Shown here piece by piece: positions 18,026-27,249 of a DNA stretch of 45,751 bases. This stretch comes from Aphanocapsa lilacina HA4352-LM1 (GTDB taxonomy: Bacteria; Cyanobacteriota; Cyanobacteriia; Gloeobacterales; Gloeobacteraceae): assembly GCA_019359725.1 (NCBI GenBank), contig JAHHGR010000034.1, positions 1 through 45,751 on the forward strand, written 5' to 3'. Both the position numbers and the translations under genes were made by a program. The notes below the pieces were generated by a model. The model was not told the DNA's origin and made no database searches. It saw only the letters and a list, made by a program, of their open reading frames with translations. Numbering within the stretch: the first letter of the stretch is position 1; every line of letters begins with the position of its first letter.

Positions 18026-20380
18026 CTACTGCCGCGCCAGATACATCCGCATCTTGGCTTCGTAGTCCTCGACGGGGGTTCCGCTCACATCCACCAGCAC
18101 CTTGTGCACCTGCCCGCTGAACGCAAAAGGAGGCCGATAGTCGGGCATTGCCGGAGAGCCGGGATCGGCACCCACGGCGGCCCCTGCCGCCAAACCAAGC
18201 TGAAGGGGAATGGTCACAGGCAGATCCCCTTCGCCGACGGGCTTGCCATCCACCAGCAACGTCACTTTGGCGGGAGTGCCTTTGCCGTTGGCGATATCCG
18301 CGGGGCCGGTCGGTTCGAATTGGAAACTGAAGATGTGGCGACCGGTGGGCGGCGGCTGGGAAGATTCCACCCTGGTGTAGGTATCTGCTACGTAGTTGTA
18401 GCCGTAGCTCAACTTGCCCTGCCGCACGTAGAAGGCAAAGCCGCCATCGTTGCCGCCCATGCTGAAGAGCACCCCCTCGGCCCCACCCTCTGGGATGGTG
18501 GCGTCCACCGAAACCGAGTGGGCGCAGTTTAGCAACCGTGGAGCTACATTGATCGGCACGACCTGGGTGCCCGGATAGTAGATATACTGCTGGCGATCGG
18601 CTGCGATCTGGGGACGCTCGACGGCAAACCTGGCGGTGCCGCGGCTGTCGATGGGCAGCACGTTGTATTTGCCCGCCTCCACGTACCACATGCCGATCAT
18701 GGCAATCAGGCGATCGCGCTGCGCCTCAGCCAGGTTCTGCGTTTCGGCAAAGTCCTCCTTCAGGTTGTACAGTTCCCACCCACGGGCATCCAGTTCCGTC
18801 AACTTGTCGTAGGTGATCGGATCGCCAAACTTGCGCCCCGACTCGCTAAATGAGGGGCCGGGCCAGGGGCAGACCGCACGCCAGCCGTCGTGATAGAGAG
18901 CGCGATGCCCAAACATCTCGAAGTACTGGGTGATGTGTTTGCTGGGCGCCTCGGCGTTGTCGAAGGAATCGGCCAGACTGAAGCCCTCGATGGGCGACTG
19001 GGTCACACCCCGGATCGCGGTGGGGGGCTCGATGCCCAGCGCCTCCAGCACCGTTGGCACCATGTCGATCGCATGGGCGTACTGGGCGCGGATCTCGCCT
19101 TTTGCCTCGATGCCGGCGGGCCAGCACACGATGAACGGATCGCTGACCCCGCCGCGGTAGGTCTCGCGCTTCCAGCGGCGAAAGGGGGTATTTCCGGCGT
19201 GGGTCCAGCCCCAGGGGTAGTGGTTGAAGTACTTGGGACCGCCGATATCATCCAGCGCCGCCAGGTTTTGCTCCAGGTTATCGGGCACGTTGTTGAAGAA
19301 TTTGCCTTCGTTGACCGAGCCCGAAGGCCCGCCTTCGGAACTGGCTCCGTTGTCTGAGATCACCATGATCAAGGTGTTTTCGTACTCGCCCAGGTCTTTG
19401 AGGAACTGAATCAGCTCGCCGATGTGGTGATCGGTGTGCTCCAGAAATCCGGCAAACACCTCCATCATCCGGGCGTAGAGTTTGCGCTCATCCGCCGAGA
19501 GCGACTCCCAATCCTGCACATCGGGGTCGTGGCGCGACAGGACGGTATCGGGGGGAATGATACCCAGTGCTTTTTGCCTGGCGAACACCTTTTCGCGGTA
19601 GGCGTCCCAACCGTCGTCGAACTGCCCTTTGTACTTGTCCGCCCATTGTTTGGGCACGTGGTGCGGAGCGTGCATGGCCCCTGTGCAGAAGTACACAAAA
19701 AAAGGTTTGTCGGGAGCTACTTGCTTGGCGTCGGCGATCATCGCCTTGGTCTTTTCGACCAGATCCGGCGTCAGGTGATAACCTTCTTCGGGGGTTTTCT
19801 CCGGCTCGATCTGGGAATTGTCTCTCACCAGTTCGGGGTAGTACTGGTGGGTGTCGCCGCCAAGAAAGCCGTAGAAGCGCTCAAAACCGCGCCCCAAAGG
19901 CCAGCGATCGTAAGGACCGGCAGCACTGGTTTGCTCGGCGGGAGTCAGGTGCCACTTGCCCACCGCGTAAGTGTTGTAGCCCTTTTGCAGCAGGATCTCG
20001 GATAGAAAACCGTTTTCAAAAGGAATGTAACCGTTGGAGCCCGGATAGCCCATCGAGCCCTCGGTGATGCAGGCCAGCCCGTTGGAATGGTGGTTGCGTC
20101 CGGTCAGCATGCACGAGCGGGAGGGCGAGCACAGCGCCGTGGTGTGCATGTTGTTGTAGCGCAACCCGTCGGCGGCGAGCGCATCCAGGTTGGGGGTGCT
20201 TATCGGGCTGCCGAAGCACCCCAGCTGAGCGAAACCTGTATCGTCCAGCACGATAAACAGCACGTTTGGCGTGCCGGATCGGGCGCGATTGGGTTGCGGC
20301 CAGGCCGGGGTGGAGACATCGGCGGTGCGCCCGATGATGCCGGGAAAAGCCATACCGGCTTTGTATTCGTTCAAAGCCAT
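18026..20380 (-). CDS. Arylsulfatase (784 residues, type I formylglycine sulfatase)
   Basis: Sulfatase of the alkaline-phosphatase superfamily, predicted to hydrolyse sulfate esters using a formylglycine made from the cysteine of CSPSR (C84). Metal ligands come from the LDDTGF segment (D46-D47) and the later SDNGASSEGG segment. Further family marks are LTGRNHHSNG and AVGKWHL. It is longer than classical arylsulfatases (about 530), with about 200 extra C-terminal residues of beta-sandwich-like sequence that also occur in the broken neighbour. No signal peptide is visible, so it is probably cytoplasmic. A GAGGTG site precedes the ATG. It lies 63 bases upstream of the broken sulfatase and downstream of the third sulfatase and FGE genes on the same strand. 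Confidence 0.92.
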   Translation of the reverse strand: MALNEYKAGMAFPGIIGRTADVSTPAWPQPNRARSGTPNVLFIVLDDTGFAQLGCFGSPISTPNLDALAADGLRYNNMHTTALCSPSRSCMLTGRNHHSNGLACITEGSMGYPGSNGYIPFENGFLSEILLQKGYNTYAVGKWHLTPAEQTSAAGPYDRWPLGRGFERFYGFLGGDTHQYYPELVRDNSQIEPEKTPEEGYHLTPDLVEKTKAMIADAKQVAPDKPFFVYFCTGAMHAPHHVPKQWADKYKGQFDDGWDAYREKVFARQKALGIIPPDTVLSRHDPDVQDWESLSADERKLYARMMEVFAGFLEHTDHHIGELIQFLKDLGEYENTLIMVISDNGASSEGGPSGSVNEGKFFNNVPDNLEQNLAALDDIGGPKYFNHYPWGWTHAGNTPFRRWKRETYRGGVSDPFIVCWPAGIEAKGEIRAQYAHAIDMVPTVLEALGIEPPTAIRGVTQSPIEGFSLADSFDNAEAPSKHITQYFEMFGHRALYHDGWRAVCPWPGPSFSESGRKFGDPITYDKLTELDARGWELYNLKEDFAETQNLAEAQRDRLIAMIGMWYVEAGKYNVLPIDSRGTARFAVERPQIAADRQQYIYYPGTQVVPINVAPRLLNCAHSVSVDATIPEGGAEGVLFSMGGNDGGFAFYVRQGKLSYGYNYVADTYTRVESSQPPPTGRHIFSFQFEPTGPADIANGKGTPAKVTLLVDGKPVGEGDLPVTIPLQLGLAAGAAVGADPGSPAMPDYRPPFAFSGQVHKVLVDVSGTPVEDYEAKMRMYLARQ

Positions 20381-20468
20381 TGCAATTCACCTCATCAGTT
20401 GAGTTGGGTCGAATACTCGCCCATTCTAGGCACACCACGGCCTGTGAACCGGAGATGGGACACCCGGC

Positions 20469-21977
20469 CTACGAGCTGCCGCCGACGAAGCCCGCTTCGA
20501 TCTTTTCCATCACCTGATCGACGCCGAAGCTGGATGCTTTCTGACGGGGTGGATAGTCTTTAAAGGTCGAGAGAAAATCGGCCACGTAAGTCTGGCCGGG
20601 AAGTAACAGAAAAAGGTGATCCATAAGCCAGTCGTAGTAGGTGTTCGACGTGATGTCGGCCCTTTCGTAGGGATCGGTGAGCAGGTTGAAAATTTTGGGA
20701 ACCCGCAGAGCGACGAACGGTTCTGCCCAAATTCGCAAGGTACCCTCTACCCTCTGCTCCATGAACACAAGTTTCCAGTTGTCATAGCGCAGAGCGGTCA
20801 GATCGCCGTCGTCGGAGAAGTAGAAAAATGCCTTGCGGGGGCTTTGATCGACTTCCCCTGTCCAATAGGGCAGCATATTGTAGCCGTCGAGGTGAATCTT
20901 GAACGTTTTGGCGCCGATCGAATGGCCGCTCAATAGCTTCTGATTGATGTCCGGTTCTCCGGCTGCCGCAAGCAAAGTGGGCAACCAGTCGAGGTGGCTG
21001 ACAATGCCGGTGCAGACCGATCCCGGTGCAATCTTGCCAGGCCAGCGCACCATGGCCGGAACGCGATAGGCACCTTCCCAGTTGGAATTTTTCTCGTTGC
21101 GAAAAGGAGTCATCGCGGCATCCGGCCAACTGTTCATGTGGGGACCGTTGTCGGTGCTGTACATAACGATCGTGTCGTCGGTAAGACCCAACTCGTCGAG
21201 CAGATCGAGCACTTCGCCGACGTTACGATCGTGGTCGATCATCACATCGTGGTACTCGCTTTGCCAGCGCCCGGACTGCCCGAGGCTCTCCGACTTGGCG
21301 TGGGTCCGAAAGTGCATGTGGGTGGTGTTGAACCAGACGAAGAACGGCTCACCGGCATCTTTGGCATCGCGGATGAAGCGCTTGGCCTCCGCTAGAAAGT
21401 CGTCATCGATCGTTTTCATCCGTTCTTTGGTGAGGGGGCCGGTGTTCTCGATTTTCTGGCCACCGTTGCCGTCGGACCAGCAGTGCAGAACTCCCCTGGG
21501 GCCGTATCGCTCGCGGAAGGCTGGAAAATCCTCCGACGGGGGATAATCGCGCAATTCCGGCTCTTCTTCGGCATTGAGGTGGTAGAGATTGCCGAAGAAT
21601 TCATCAAAGCCATGCATCGTCGGTAGATGCTCGTCGCGATCGCCGAAATGGTTCTTGCCGAACTGTCCGGTGCGATAACCCAGGGGCTTGAGCAATTCGG
21701 CAATGCTCGGGTCTTCAGAACGGAACCCGAGCGCTGCGCCGGGTAAACCCACCTTGCTCAGGCCGGAGCGAAAGACACTCTGTCCGGTGATGAAGGCTGC
21801 CCGACCGGCGGTACAGCTTTGCTCGCCGTAGTAGTGCAAAAACTTCATACCTTCTTTGGCGACGCGGTCGATATTCGGAGTTTTGTAGCCCATCAGGCCG
21901 TCGCTGTAGCAGCTGAGGTTGCTGATACCGATGTCATCTCCCCAGACGATAAGGATGTTTGGCTTGTCACTAGCCAT
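20469..21977 (-). CDS. Sulfatase with CTAGR modification motif (502 residues)
   Basis: Formylglycine-type sulfatase of a different subfamily from its two neighbours. The N-terminus (DKPNILIVWGDDIG) holds the metal-binding aspartates, and the modification motif is C55-TAGR (the C-x-A-x-R variant of C-x-P-x-R). STDNGPHMNSW near residues 270-280 supplies further ligands. The C-terminal region is short, without the long extension of the other two. No signal peptide. The start ATG at 21975-21977 has an AGGAGG site. It directly follows the FGE gene (42-base gap), which would modify C55. The substrate cannot be told from sequence. Confidence 0.92.
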   Translation of the reverse strand: MASDKPNILIVWGDDIGISNLSCYSDGLMGYKTPNIDRVAKEGMKFLHYYGEQSCTAGRAAFITGQSVFRSGLSKVGLPGAALGFRSEDPSIAELLKPLGYRTGQFGKNHFGDRDEHLPTMHGFDEFFGNLYHLNAEEEPELRDYPPSEDFPAFRERYGPRGVLHCWSDGNGGQKIENTGPLTKERMKTIDDDFLAEAKRFIRDAKDAGEPFFVWFNTTHMHFRTHAKSESLGQSGRWQSEYHDVMIDHDRNVGEVLDLLDELGLTDDTIVMYSTDNGPHMNSWPDAAMTPFRNEKNSNWEGAYRVPAMVRWPGKIAPGSVCTGIVSHLDWLPTLLAAAGEPDINQKLLSGHSIGAKTFKIHLDGYNMLPYWTGEVDQSPRKAFFYFSDDGDLTALRYDNWKLVFMEQRVEGTLRIWAEPFVALRVPKIFNLLTDPYERADITSNTYYDWLMDHLFLLLPGQTYVADFLSTFKDYPPRQKASSFGVDQVMEKIEAGFVGGSS

Positions 21978-22019
21978 CTCAGGCCTCCTGTAGGTGTTTC
22001 GATTTAAGATTTGGTGGAC

Positions 22020-23018
22020 TCAACCCTCGATCCGCACGACGCAGCGCACGCCCAGATGGCAGGTCGAGGTATCGACAGCTTGCGCCATGCGCGCCGCCGG
22101 CCGGTAGCGCCGACAGTAGCCGGGCGCGCACAAAAACGAGCCGCCCTTGGTGACTTTGCGAGGGATGCGAATCTCGGGCGTGCGCGGATCGAAGCTCGCC
22201 TCCCGCTCGCCGCCGCGGGCGTTGGCCACGGTGCAGCAGGGGCTTTTGGGATTCTGGGCGTGCTCCTGGTACCAGTCGCAGGTCCACTCCCAGACGTTGC
22301 CGATCATGTCGAAAAGCCCGTAGCCGTTGGCCGGGAACGCCCCCACCGGCGAGGTGCGCTCGAAGCCGTCGGTACAAAGGTTCTCGTGGGGAAATTCCCC
22401 TTGCCAGGTATTCGCCATCGCCCGCCCGCCCGGGTACAACTGGTCGCCCCAGGCGAATTCGGCCCCTTCCAGGCCGCCACGGGCGGCAAACTCCCACTCG
22501 GCTTCGGTGGGCAGTGCCTTGCCGGCCCAGCGGGCGTAGGCTTCGGCGTCCTCGTAGGCCAGGTGCACCACCGGATGCTGCTCGCGGTTTTTGATCGAAC
22601 TGTGCGGTCCTTCGGGGTGGCGCCAGTTGGCGCCGCCCGCGTAGAACCACCAGTTGTAGTGGTTGCCCCTATCCACCGGCCGGGGCGGTTTGACGAAGAC
22701 CACCGAGGAGGGTTGCAGCAGTTCGGGCACCGCCCCCGGGTAGTCTTCGGGGTTGGCCGGGCGCTCGGCCAGGGTGAGATAACCGGTAGCTTTGACAAAG
22801 CGGCGAAACTGTTCGTTGCTCAGCAAGAAGCGATCCATCCAGAAGCCGTCCACCCGCACTTTGTGGGCAGGCGCTTCCTCCGGGTAGTGGTGATCGGAAC
22901 CCATCGAGAAGCTTCCCCCCGCGATCCATACCATGTCCCTGGCCGGGGGCCGGCCGGGGGGCCGGATTTTGGCCGACGAACGGGCGGTTTGCGAGGAGGC
23001 GCCGGTGGATTGGCCCAT
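22020..23018 (-). CDS. Formylglycine-generating enzyme (sulfatase activator)
   Basis: A 332-residue SUMF1/FGE-type protein that oxidises the cysteine of the C-x-P/A-x-R motif in sulfatases to formylglycine. The conserved features are MVWIAGGSFSMGSDHHYPEE near the start and ALPTEAEWEFAARGG in the middle. Near the end, GNVWEWTCDWY is followed by KGGSFLCAPGYCRRYRPAAR; its cysteines C297 and C302 correspond to the catalytic/copper-binding pair of known FGEs. No signal peptide is visible, matching its apparently cytoplasmic sulfatase partners. I chose the ATG at 23016-23018, which has a GGGAGGG site; an in-frame start 61 codons earlier gives non-family sequence. First gene of the operon. Confidence 0.93.
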   Translation of the reverse strand: MGQSTGASSQTARSSAKIRPPGRPPARDMVWIAGGSFSMGSDHHYPEEAPAHKVRVDGFWMDRFLLSNEQFRRFVKATGYLTLAERPANPEDYPGAVPELLQPSSVVFVKPPRPVDRGNHYNWWFYAGGANWRHPEGPHSSIKNREQHPVVHLAYEDAEAYARWAGKALPTEAEWEFAARGGLEGAEFAWGDQLYPGGRAMANTWQGEFPHENLCTDGFERTSPVGAFPANGYGLFDMIGNVWEWTCDWYQEHAQNPKSPCCTVANARGGEREASFDPRTPEIRIPRKVTKGGSFLCAPGYCRRYRPAARMAQAVDTSTCHLGVRCVVRIEG

Positions 23019-23399
23019 GGTGCCCTCCCTTGACGATGCCGGTAACGGTTGCGCGAGCAAACACAATGTACCCCAAAATTCCCCGGGGCGATCCGGCCGG
23101 TAGATTTTTTGCCCCGTCAAGACAGAAGCGCGGATTACTTTTTGCCCTCCCGCTTCAGGCTCCGCCGCCGGGCGAACGTCGCCCATCCGGTGGGCGATCA
23201 TGGCGGCTCTATTGCCGCTGGATTAGACTGAACTGCCGCAGAAAGTTTGCAAAAAGCGGCTCGTTGGTTTTCGGAGGTATTCCAGCGTTCTTGTCCAAGC
23301 AGGAAGGGGCTGGTATTTTTGGGGCTAGCCGCCGACGCGAGTCCTGGTCCAGGGAGAGCTTGAATCGAGCCAGAGCACCCTTAGTCGAAGGAGACGGGC
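23019..23399. other. 381-base intergenic region between divergent FGE and transaldolase genes
   Basis: No gene, tRNA or clear terminator is visible. It must hold the promoters for the sulfatase operon (minus) and the carbon-metabolism run (plus), but I could not point to convincing -35/-10 pairs. Confidence 0.5.
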
Positions 23400-24569
23400 A
23401 TGACCGGAAGTTTACTGGAACAACTGCGGCAGATGACCATCGTCGTCGCCGACACCGGCGATATCCAGGCCATCGAACAGTTCACACCGCGCGACGCCAC
23501 CACCAATCCTTCGCTGATCACCGCCGCCGCCCAGATGCCGCAGTATCAGCAAATCGTGGACGACACCCTCAAGGAGGCGCGCGCGCAACTGGGGCCGCAG
23601 GCGGAGGCCACGGCGGTTGCCACCCTCGCCTTCGACCGTCTGGCGGTGGCCTTTGGCCTCAAGATCCTGGCCATTGTCCCCGGGCGGGTCTCCACCGAGG
23701 TGGACGCCAGGCTTTCCTACGACACCGAGGCGACGATCGAAAAGGGACGCTCGCTCATCGCCCAATACGAAGCGGCAGGCCTCTCCCGCGAGCGGGTGCT
23801 CATCAAGATCGCCTCCACCTGGGAAGGTATCCGCGCCGCCGAGATTCTCGAGCGCGAGGGCATCCACTGCAACCTGACGCTGCTATTTGGCCTCCACCAG
23901 GCAATCGCCTGCGCCGAGGCCGGGGTGACGTTGATCTCGCCGTTTGTGGGCCGCATCCTCGATTGGTACAAAAAAGACACCGGCCGCGACTACGAACCCC
24001 ACGAAGATCCCGGCGTGGTCTCGGTGACAAAGATTTACAATTATTATAAAAAATTCGGCCACAAAACCGAAGTGATGGGGGCAAGCTTCCGCAACATCGG
24101 CGAAATCGTCGAACTGGCCGGTTGCGATTTGCTCACCATCTCTCCCAAGCTGCTCGAACAACTGCAAGCGAGCGAAGGCGAATTGCTCCGCAAGCTCGAT
24201 CCGGCCAACGCCGCCACCCAGGAGATCGAGAAGATTGCTATGGACCAGGCGACCTTCGAGAAAATGCACACCCACGACCGCATGGCCTGCGAAAAGCTCG
24301 ACGAGGGCATCACCGGCTTCACCAAGGCTCTGGTAGCCCTGGAGCAGCTTTTGGCCGACCGCCTGGCGCACCTGGAGGGGGAAGCGGCGCTGAGTGGGGC
24401 TTTTGAAAGCATCTTCCGCTCATTCGATCTCGACGGCGACGGCTTTATCACCCGCGAGGAGTGGATGGGCACCGATGCGGTCTTCGACGCCATCGACCTC
24501 AACCACGACGGCAAGATCACAGTGGAGGAATTGGGGGCTGGGATCGGGGCCGTCTTAAAACTGGCATAA
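23400..24569 (+). CDS. tal: Transaldolase fused to C-terminal EF-hands
   Basis: Transaldolase of the pentose phosphate pathway, moving a dihydroxyacetone unit between sugar phosphates. The N-terminal 325 residues form the barrel, with DATTNPSLI near the start, the Schiff-base lysine in [11 protein letters not shown] (near residue 140) and the late PKLLEQL segment. The last 51 residues are a pair of EF-hand calcium-binding loops, [12 protein letters not shown] (about 343-354) and [12 protein letters not shown] (about 366-377). Such fused transaldolases are known in cyanobacteria; whether calcium controls the enzyme is not established to my knowledge. An AAGGAG site precedes the ATG. The next gene starts 28 bases later, so the genes are likely co-transcribed. 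Confidence 0.93.
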   Translation: MTGSLLEQLRQMTIVVADTGDIQAIEQFTPRDATTNPSLITAAAQMPQYQQIVDDTLKEARAQLGPQAEATAVATLAFDRLAVAFGLKILAIVPGRVSTEVDARLSYDTEATIEKGRSLIAQYEAAGLSRERVLIKIASTWEGIRAAEILEREGIHCNLTLLFGLHQAIACAEAGVTLISPFVGRILDWYKKDTGRDYEPHEDPGVVSVTKIYNYYKKFGHKTEVMGASFRNIGEIVELAGCDLLTISPKLLEQLQASEGELLRKLDPANAATQEIEKIAMDQATFEKMHTHDRMACEKLDEGITGFTKALVALEQLLADRLAHLEGEAALSGAFESIFRSFDLDGDGFITREEWMGTDAVFDAIDLNHDGKITVEELGAGIGAVLKLA

Positions 24570-24597
24570 GTGATTGCTCTGGAGCGAGGGTCTTTCC

Positions 24598-25296
24598 GTG
24601 GCTCACCTCATTCTCATCCGGCACGGCCAGAGTCTTTGGAACGCCGCCAACAAATTTACCGGTTGGGTGGACGTTCCCTTGAGCGAGCGCGGCCGGGCGG
24701 AGGCGACGATCGCTTCTTGTAAACTTCGGGATTATCGGGTGAGCGTCTGCTTCACCAGCATGCTGATGCGCGCCATCGAAACGGCGGTGATTACCCTGAC
24801 TGAGTGCGACGACATCTGCGGCGGCAAAATCCCGATCATCAAACACGAAGCCGACGACGAGAACTGGCACGGCTGGGACAACTACGTCGGCGACCCGGCG
24901 GCGGAGTTGCCCATCTATCCCACCGCGACCCTGGACGAGCGCTACTACGGCGATCTGCAAGGCCTCGACAAAGCCGAGACGACCGCGAAGTACGGCAAGG
25001 AGCAAGTCCAGATCTGGCGGCGCTCCTACTCGGTGCGCCCCCCCGGCGGCGAGAGCCTGGAGGACACGCGCAAGCGCGTCTATCCTTATTTCACCAATCG
25101 CATCCTGGGCCATATCAAGCAGGGGGACAACGTGCTGGTGGCGGCCCACGGCAACTCCCTGCGCTCGATCATGATGATTCTTGAAAACCTCAGCGAGGAG
25201 GAAGTGCCCAAGGTGGAGCTGGCCACCGGGGTGCCAATCGTCTACGAACTCGACAAAGAGGCTCATCTTTTAAGCAAGGCCGTACTCACCCAATGA
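24598..25296 (+). CDS. gpmA: 2,3-bisphosphoglycerate-dependent phosphoglycerate mutase
   Basis: Glycolytic enzyme interconverting 3- and 2-phosphoglycerate through a phosphohistidine. The 232-residue protein has the RHGQSLWN motif with catalytic His at the N-terminus, then NKFTGWVDVPLSERG, the acidic DERYYGDLQGLDKAE block and the second histidine in VLVAAHGNSLRSI. I chose the GTG at 24598 (VAHLILIRHGQ), which places the motif as in family members; GGAGCGAGGG lies upstream. An earlier in-frame ATG would overlap almost to the transaldolase stop. It sits between transaldolase and the GH13 enzyme on the same strand, with a 12-base gap downstream. Confidence 0.93.
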   Translation: MAHLILIRHGQSLWNAANKFTGWVDVPLSERGRAEATIASCKLRDYRVSVCFTSMLMRAIETAVITLTECDDICGGKIPIIKHEADDENWHGWDNYVGDPAAELPIYPTATLDERYYGDLQGLDKAETTAKYGKEQVQIWRRSYSVRPPGGESLEDTRKRVYPYFTNRILGHIKQGDNVLVAAHGNSLRSIMMILENLSEEEVPKVELATGVPIVYELDKEAHLLSKAVLTQ

Positions 25297-25308
25297 TCCC
25301 CACCCACC

Positions 25309-27171
25309 ATGGCAACGGTCATCGAAGAAAAAGCTCCCCGCAAACTTCAAGAAGCAAGCCTGCGACCGCGCGGCCGGGTGCACCCGAGCCCGGCCAGCTG
25401 GCGCGATCAGTTTCTCTACCAGCTGCTGCCGGACCGCTTCAGCGACGGCCGCGAGGTAGAGCGCCCGCTGTTCGACCCGGCTGAGCCGACCCGATTCCAG
25501 GTCCAGGACCGAGGAGCCTGGATGGCGGCGGGCAAAAAATTCGTGGGCGGCACCCTCAAAGGTGTGGCAAGCAAGCTCGACTATCTGCAGGGGCTCGGGG
25601 TGACGACGCTGTGGCTCAACCCGCCCTGGAAGCAGCGAGCGGACCTGGAGACGTATCACGGCTACGGCATTCAGAACTTTCTGGAGATCGATCCGCGCTT
25701 CGGAACCCGCCAGGATCTGCGCGACCTGGTCGATACCGCCCACGCGCGGGGCATGTACGTCATCCTCGATGTGATCTACAACCACAGCGGCAACAACTGG
25801 TTTTACCAGGACGAGTGGGACGGCAGCCCGCAATCAATGCGCCCCTACCGCTACGCCCCCGGCTATCCCGTGCACGGCTGGCGCTCCGGCGACGGGCGCA
25901 GCGTCGGTGAGATTGCGTCTCTCGACGACGGTGTCTGGCCCGAGGAATTTCAAAACTTTGACTGGTACACCCGCGCCGGGCGGATCATCAACTGGAGCGA
26001 GGCGTCCTGGGAAGATTATCTGAGCCCCCAGGTCGAATTTCGGCGGGGCGATTTTTTTGACCTCAAAGATCTCAACCTGGCCAACCCCGCCACCCTGGCC
26101 GGTCTGGCCCGCGTCTACCAGTACTGGATAGCTCTTAGCGACTGCGACGGCTTTCGCGTCGATGCGGTCAAGCACGTCTCGCCGGTCGAATCGCGCAAAT
26201 TCTGCACCGCCATCCACGAGTACGCCCAGGCGATCGGCAAGGACAATTTTTTGCTCACCGGCGAATTGACCGACAACCGCATGGTGCTGGCTTACCTCGA
26301 TATTGTCGGGCGCAACCTCGATGCGGCCCTCGATATCGTCAGCGCGCCGATTCAGCTGACCGCCGCAGTCAAAGGACTCGCCCACCCAGGCGCCTTTTTT
26401 GGCCTGTACGACGAGAACACCCTAGCGGGCGCCTACCGGCAAATTGGACCCTATCACGTTTCGGTGCTCGACGATCACGATATGTCCTCGCGCAGCTACA
26501 AATCGCGCTTTGCCGCCCACGGTGCGGGGGTGCCCAATCTGGCGCGGCAGGTGGCCCATGCGGTCGGCGTGCAACTGACGATGCCCGGCATCCCTTCAAT
26601 TTACTACGGCACCGAACAGGCCCTGGACGGCTCCGAGAGCGACCACGACTATGGCATCGACGGGTCGCACGAGTACGTCGATCGCTACGTGCGCGAGGCG
26701 ATGTTCGGCGGTGCCTTCGGCGCCTTTCGCACCGAGGGCTGTCACTTTTTCAACCCTGACCATCCCACCTACCGGCGCATCGCCGCCATCGCCCGCCTGC
26801 GCAACCGCCCGGACACCGTGGGCAAGACGCTGCGCCGGGGGCATCACTACCTGCGGGAGACCGCGTTTCTGCAGCGCCCCTTTGTGATTCCGGGGCCTGG
26901 CGAACTGGTGGCCTGGTCGCAAATTCTCTTTGAGAGCGAAGTGCTGATGGTGCTCAACACCCACGGCCTGGAGAGCCGCGGCGCGCAGGTGACGGTGGAA
27001 TCGTCGCTGCACCCCCAGGGTTCGTCGATGAGCGTTCTGTACCACAGCGAATGGAGCGACGACCAGTTGCGCAAGCCGCCCTCGGCCGAGTCTGTACCTG
27101 TCGAGTACGGCTACGGGCGCGCCACGGTGCGCATCGACTTGCCCCCCTGCGGCATGGTGATTCTGAGCTGA
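25309..27171 (+). CDS. GH13 alpha-amylase family enzyme (620 residues)
   Basis: Glycoside hydrolase family 13 enzyme acting on alpha-glucans or oligosaccharides. The four GH13 regions are present: DVIYNHS, GFRVDAVKH (nucleophile D285), GELTD (acid/base E319) and LDDHDMSS (D391). The opening WRDQFLYQLLPDRFSDG is typical for bacterial amylases. No signal peptide is seen, so it probably acts inside the cell, for example on glycogen-derived or storage glucans; the exact specificity (amylase, maltogenic, glucanotransferase) cannot be told. It is the third gene of the carbon run and is followed immediately by a decayed insertion sequence. The C-terminus is an ordinary beta domain and looks complete. 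Confidence 0.88.
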   Translation: MATVIEEKAPRKLQEASLRPRGRVHPSPASWRDQFLYQLLPDRFSDGREVERPLFDPAEPTRFQVQDRGAWMAAGKKFVGGTLKGVASKLDYLQGLGVTTLWLNPPWKQRADLETYHGYGIQNFLEIDPRFGTRQDLRDLVDTAHARGMYVILDVIYNHSGNNWFYQDEWDGSPQSMRPYRYAPGYPVHGWRSGDGRSVGEIASLDDGVWPEEFQNFDWYTRAGRIINWSEASWEDYLSPQVEFRRGDFFDLKDLNLANPATLAGLARVYQYWIALSDCDGFRVDAVKHVSPVESRKFCTAIHEYAQAIGKDNFLLTGELTDNRMVLAYLDIVGRNLDAALDIVSAPIQLTAAVKGLAHPGAFFGLYDENTLAGAYRQIGPYHVSVLDDHDMSSRSYKSRFAAHGAGVPNLARQVAHAVGVQLTMPGIPSIYYGTEQALDGSESDHDYGIDGSHEYVDRYVREAMFGGAFGAFRTEGCHFFNPDHPTYRRIAAIARLRNRPDTVGKTLRRGHHYLRETAFLQRPFVIPGPGELVAWSQILFESEVLMVLNTHGLESRGAQVTVESSLHPQGSSMSVLYHSEWSDDQLRKPPSAESVPVEYGYGRATVRIDLPPCGMVILS

Positions 27172-27249
27172 GGCACAAGCTTCCACTTTTGGTCAACTCT
27201 CCTTGGTCAGTCAAAAGCTTTAGAGAACAACGGATTACACTCACCAAAC

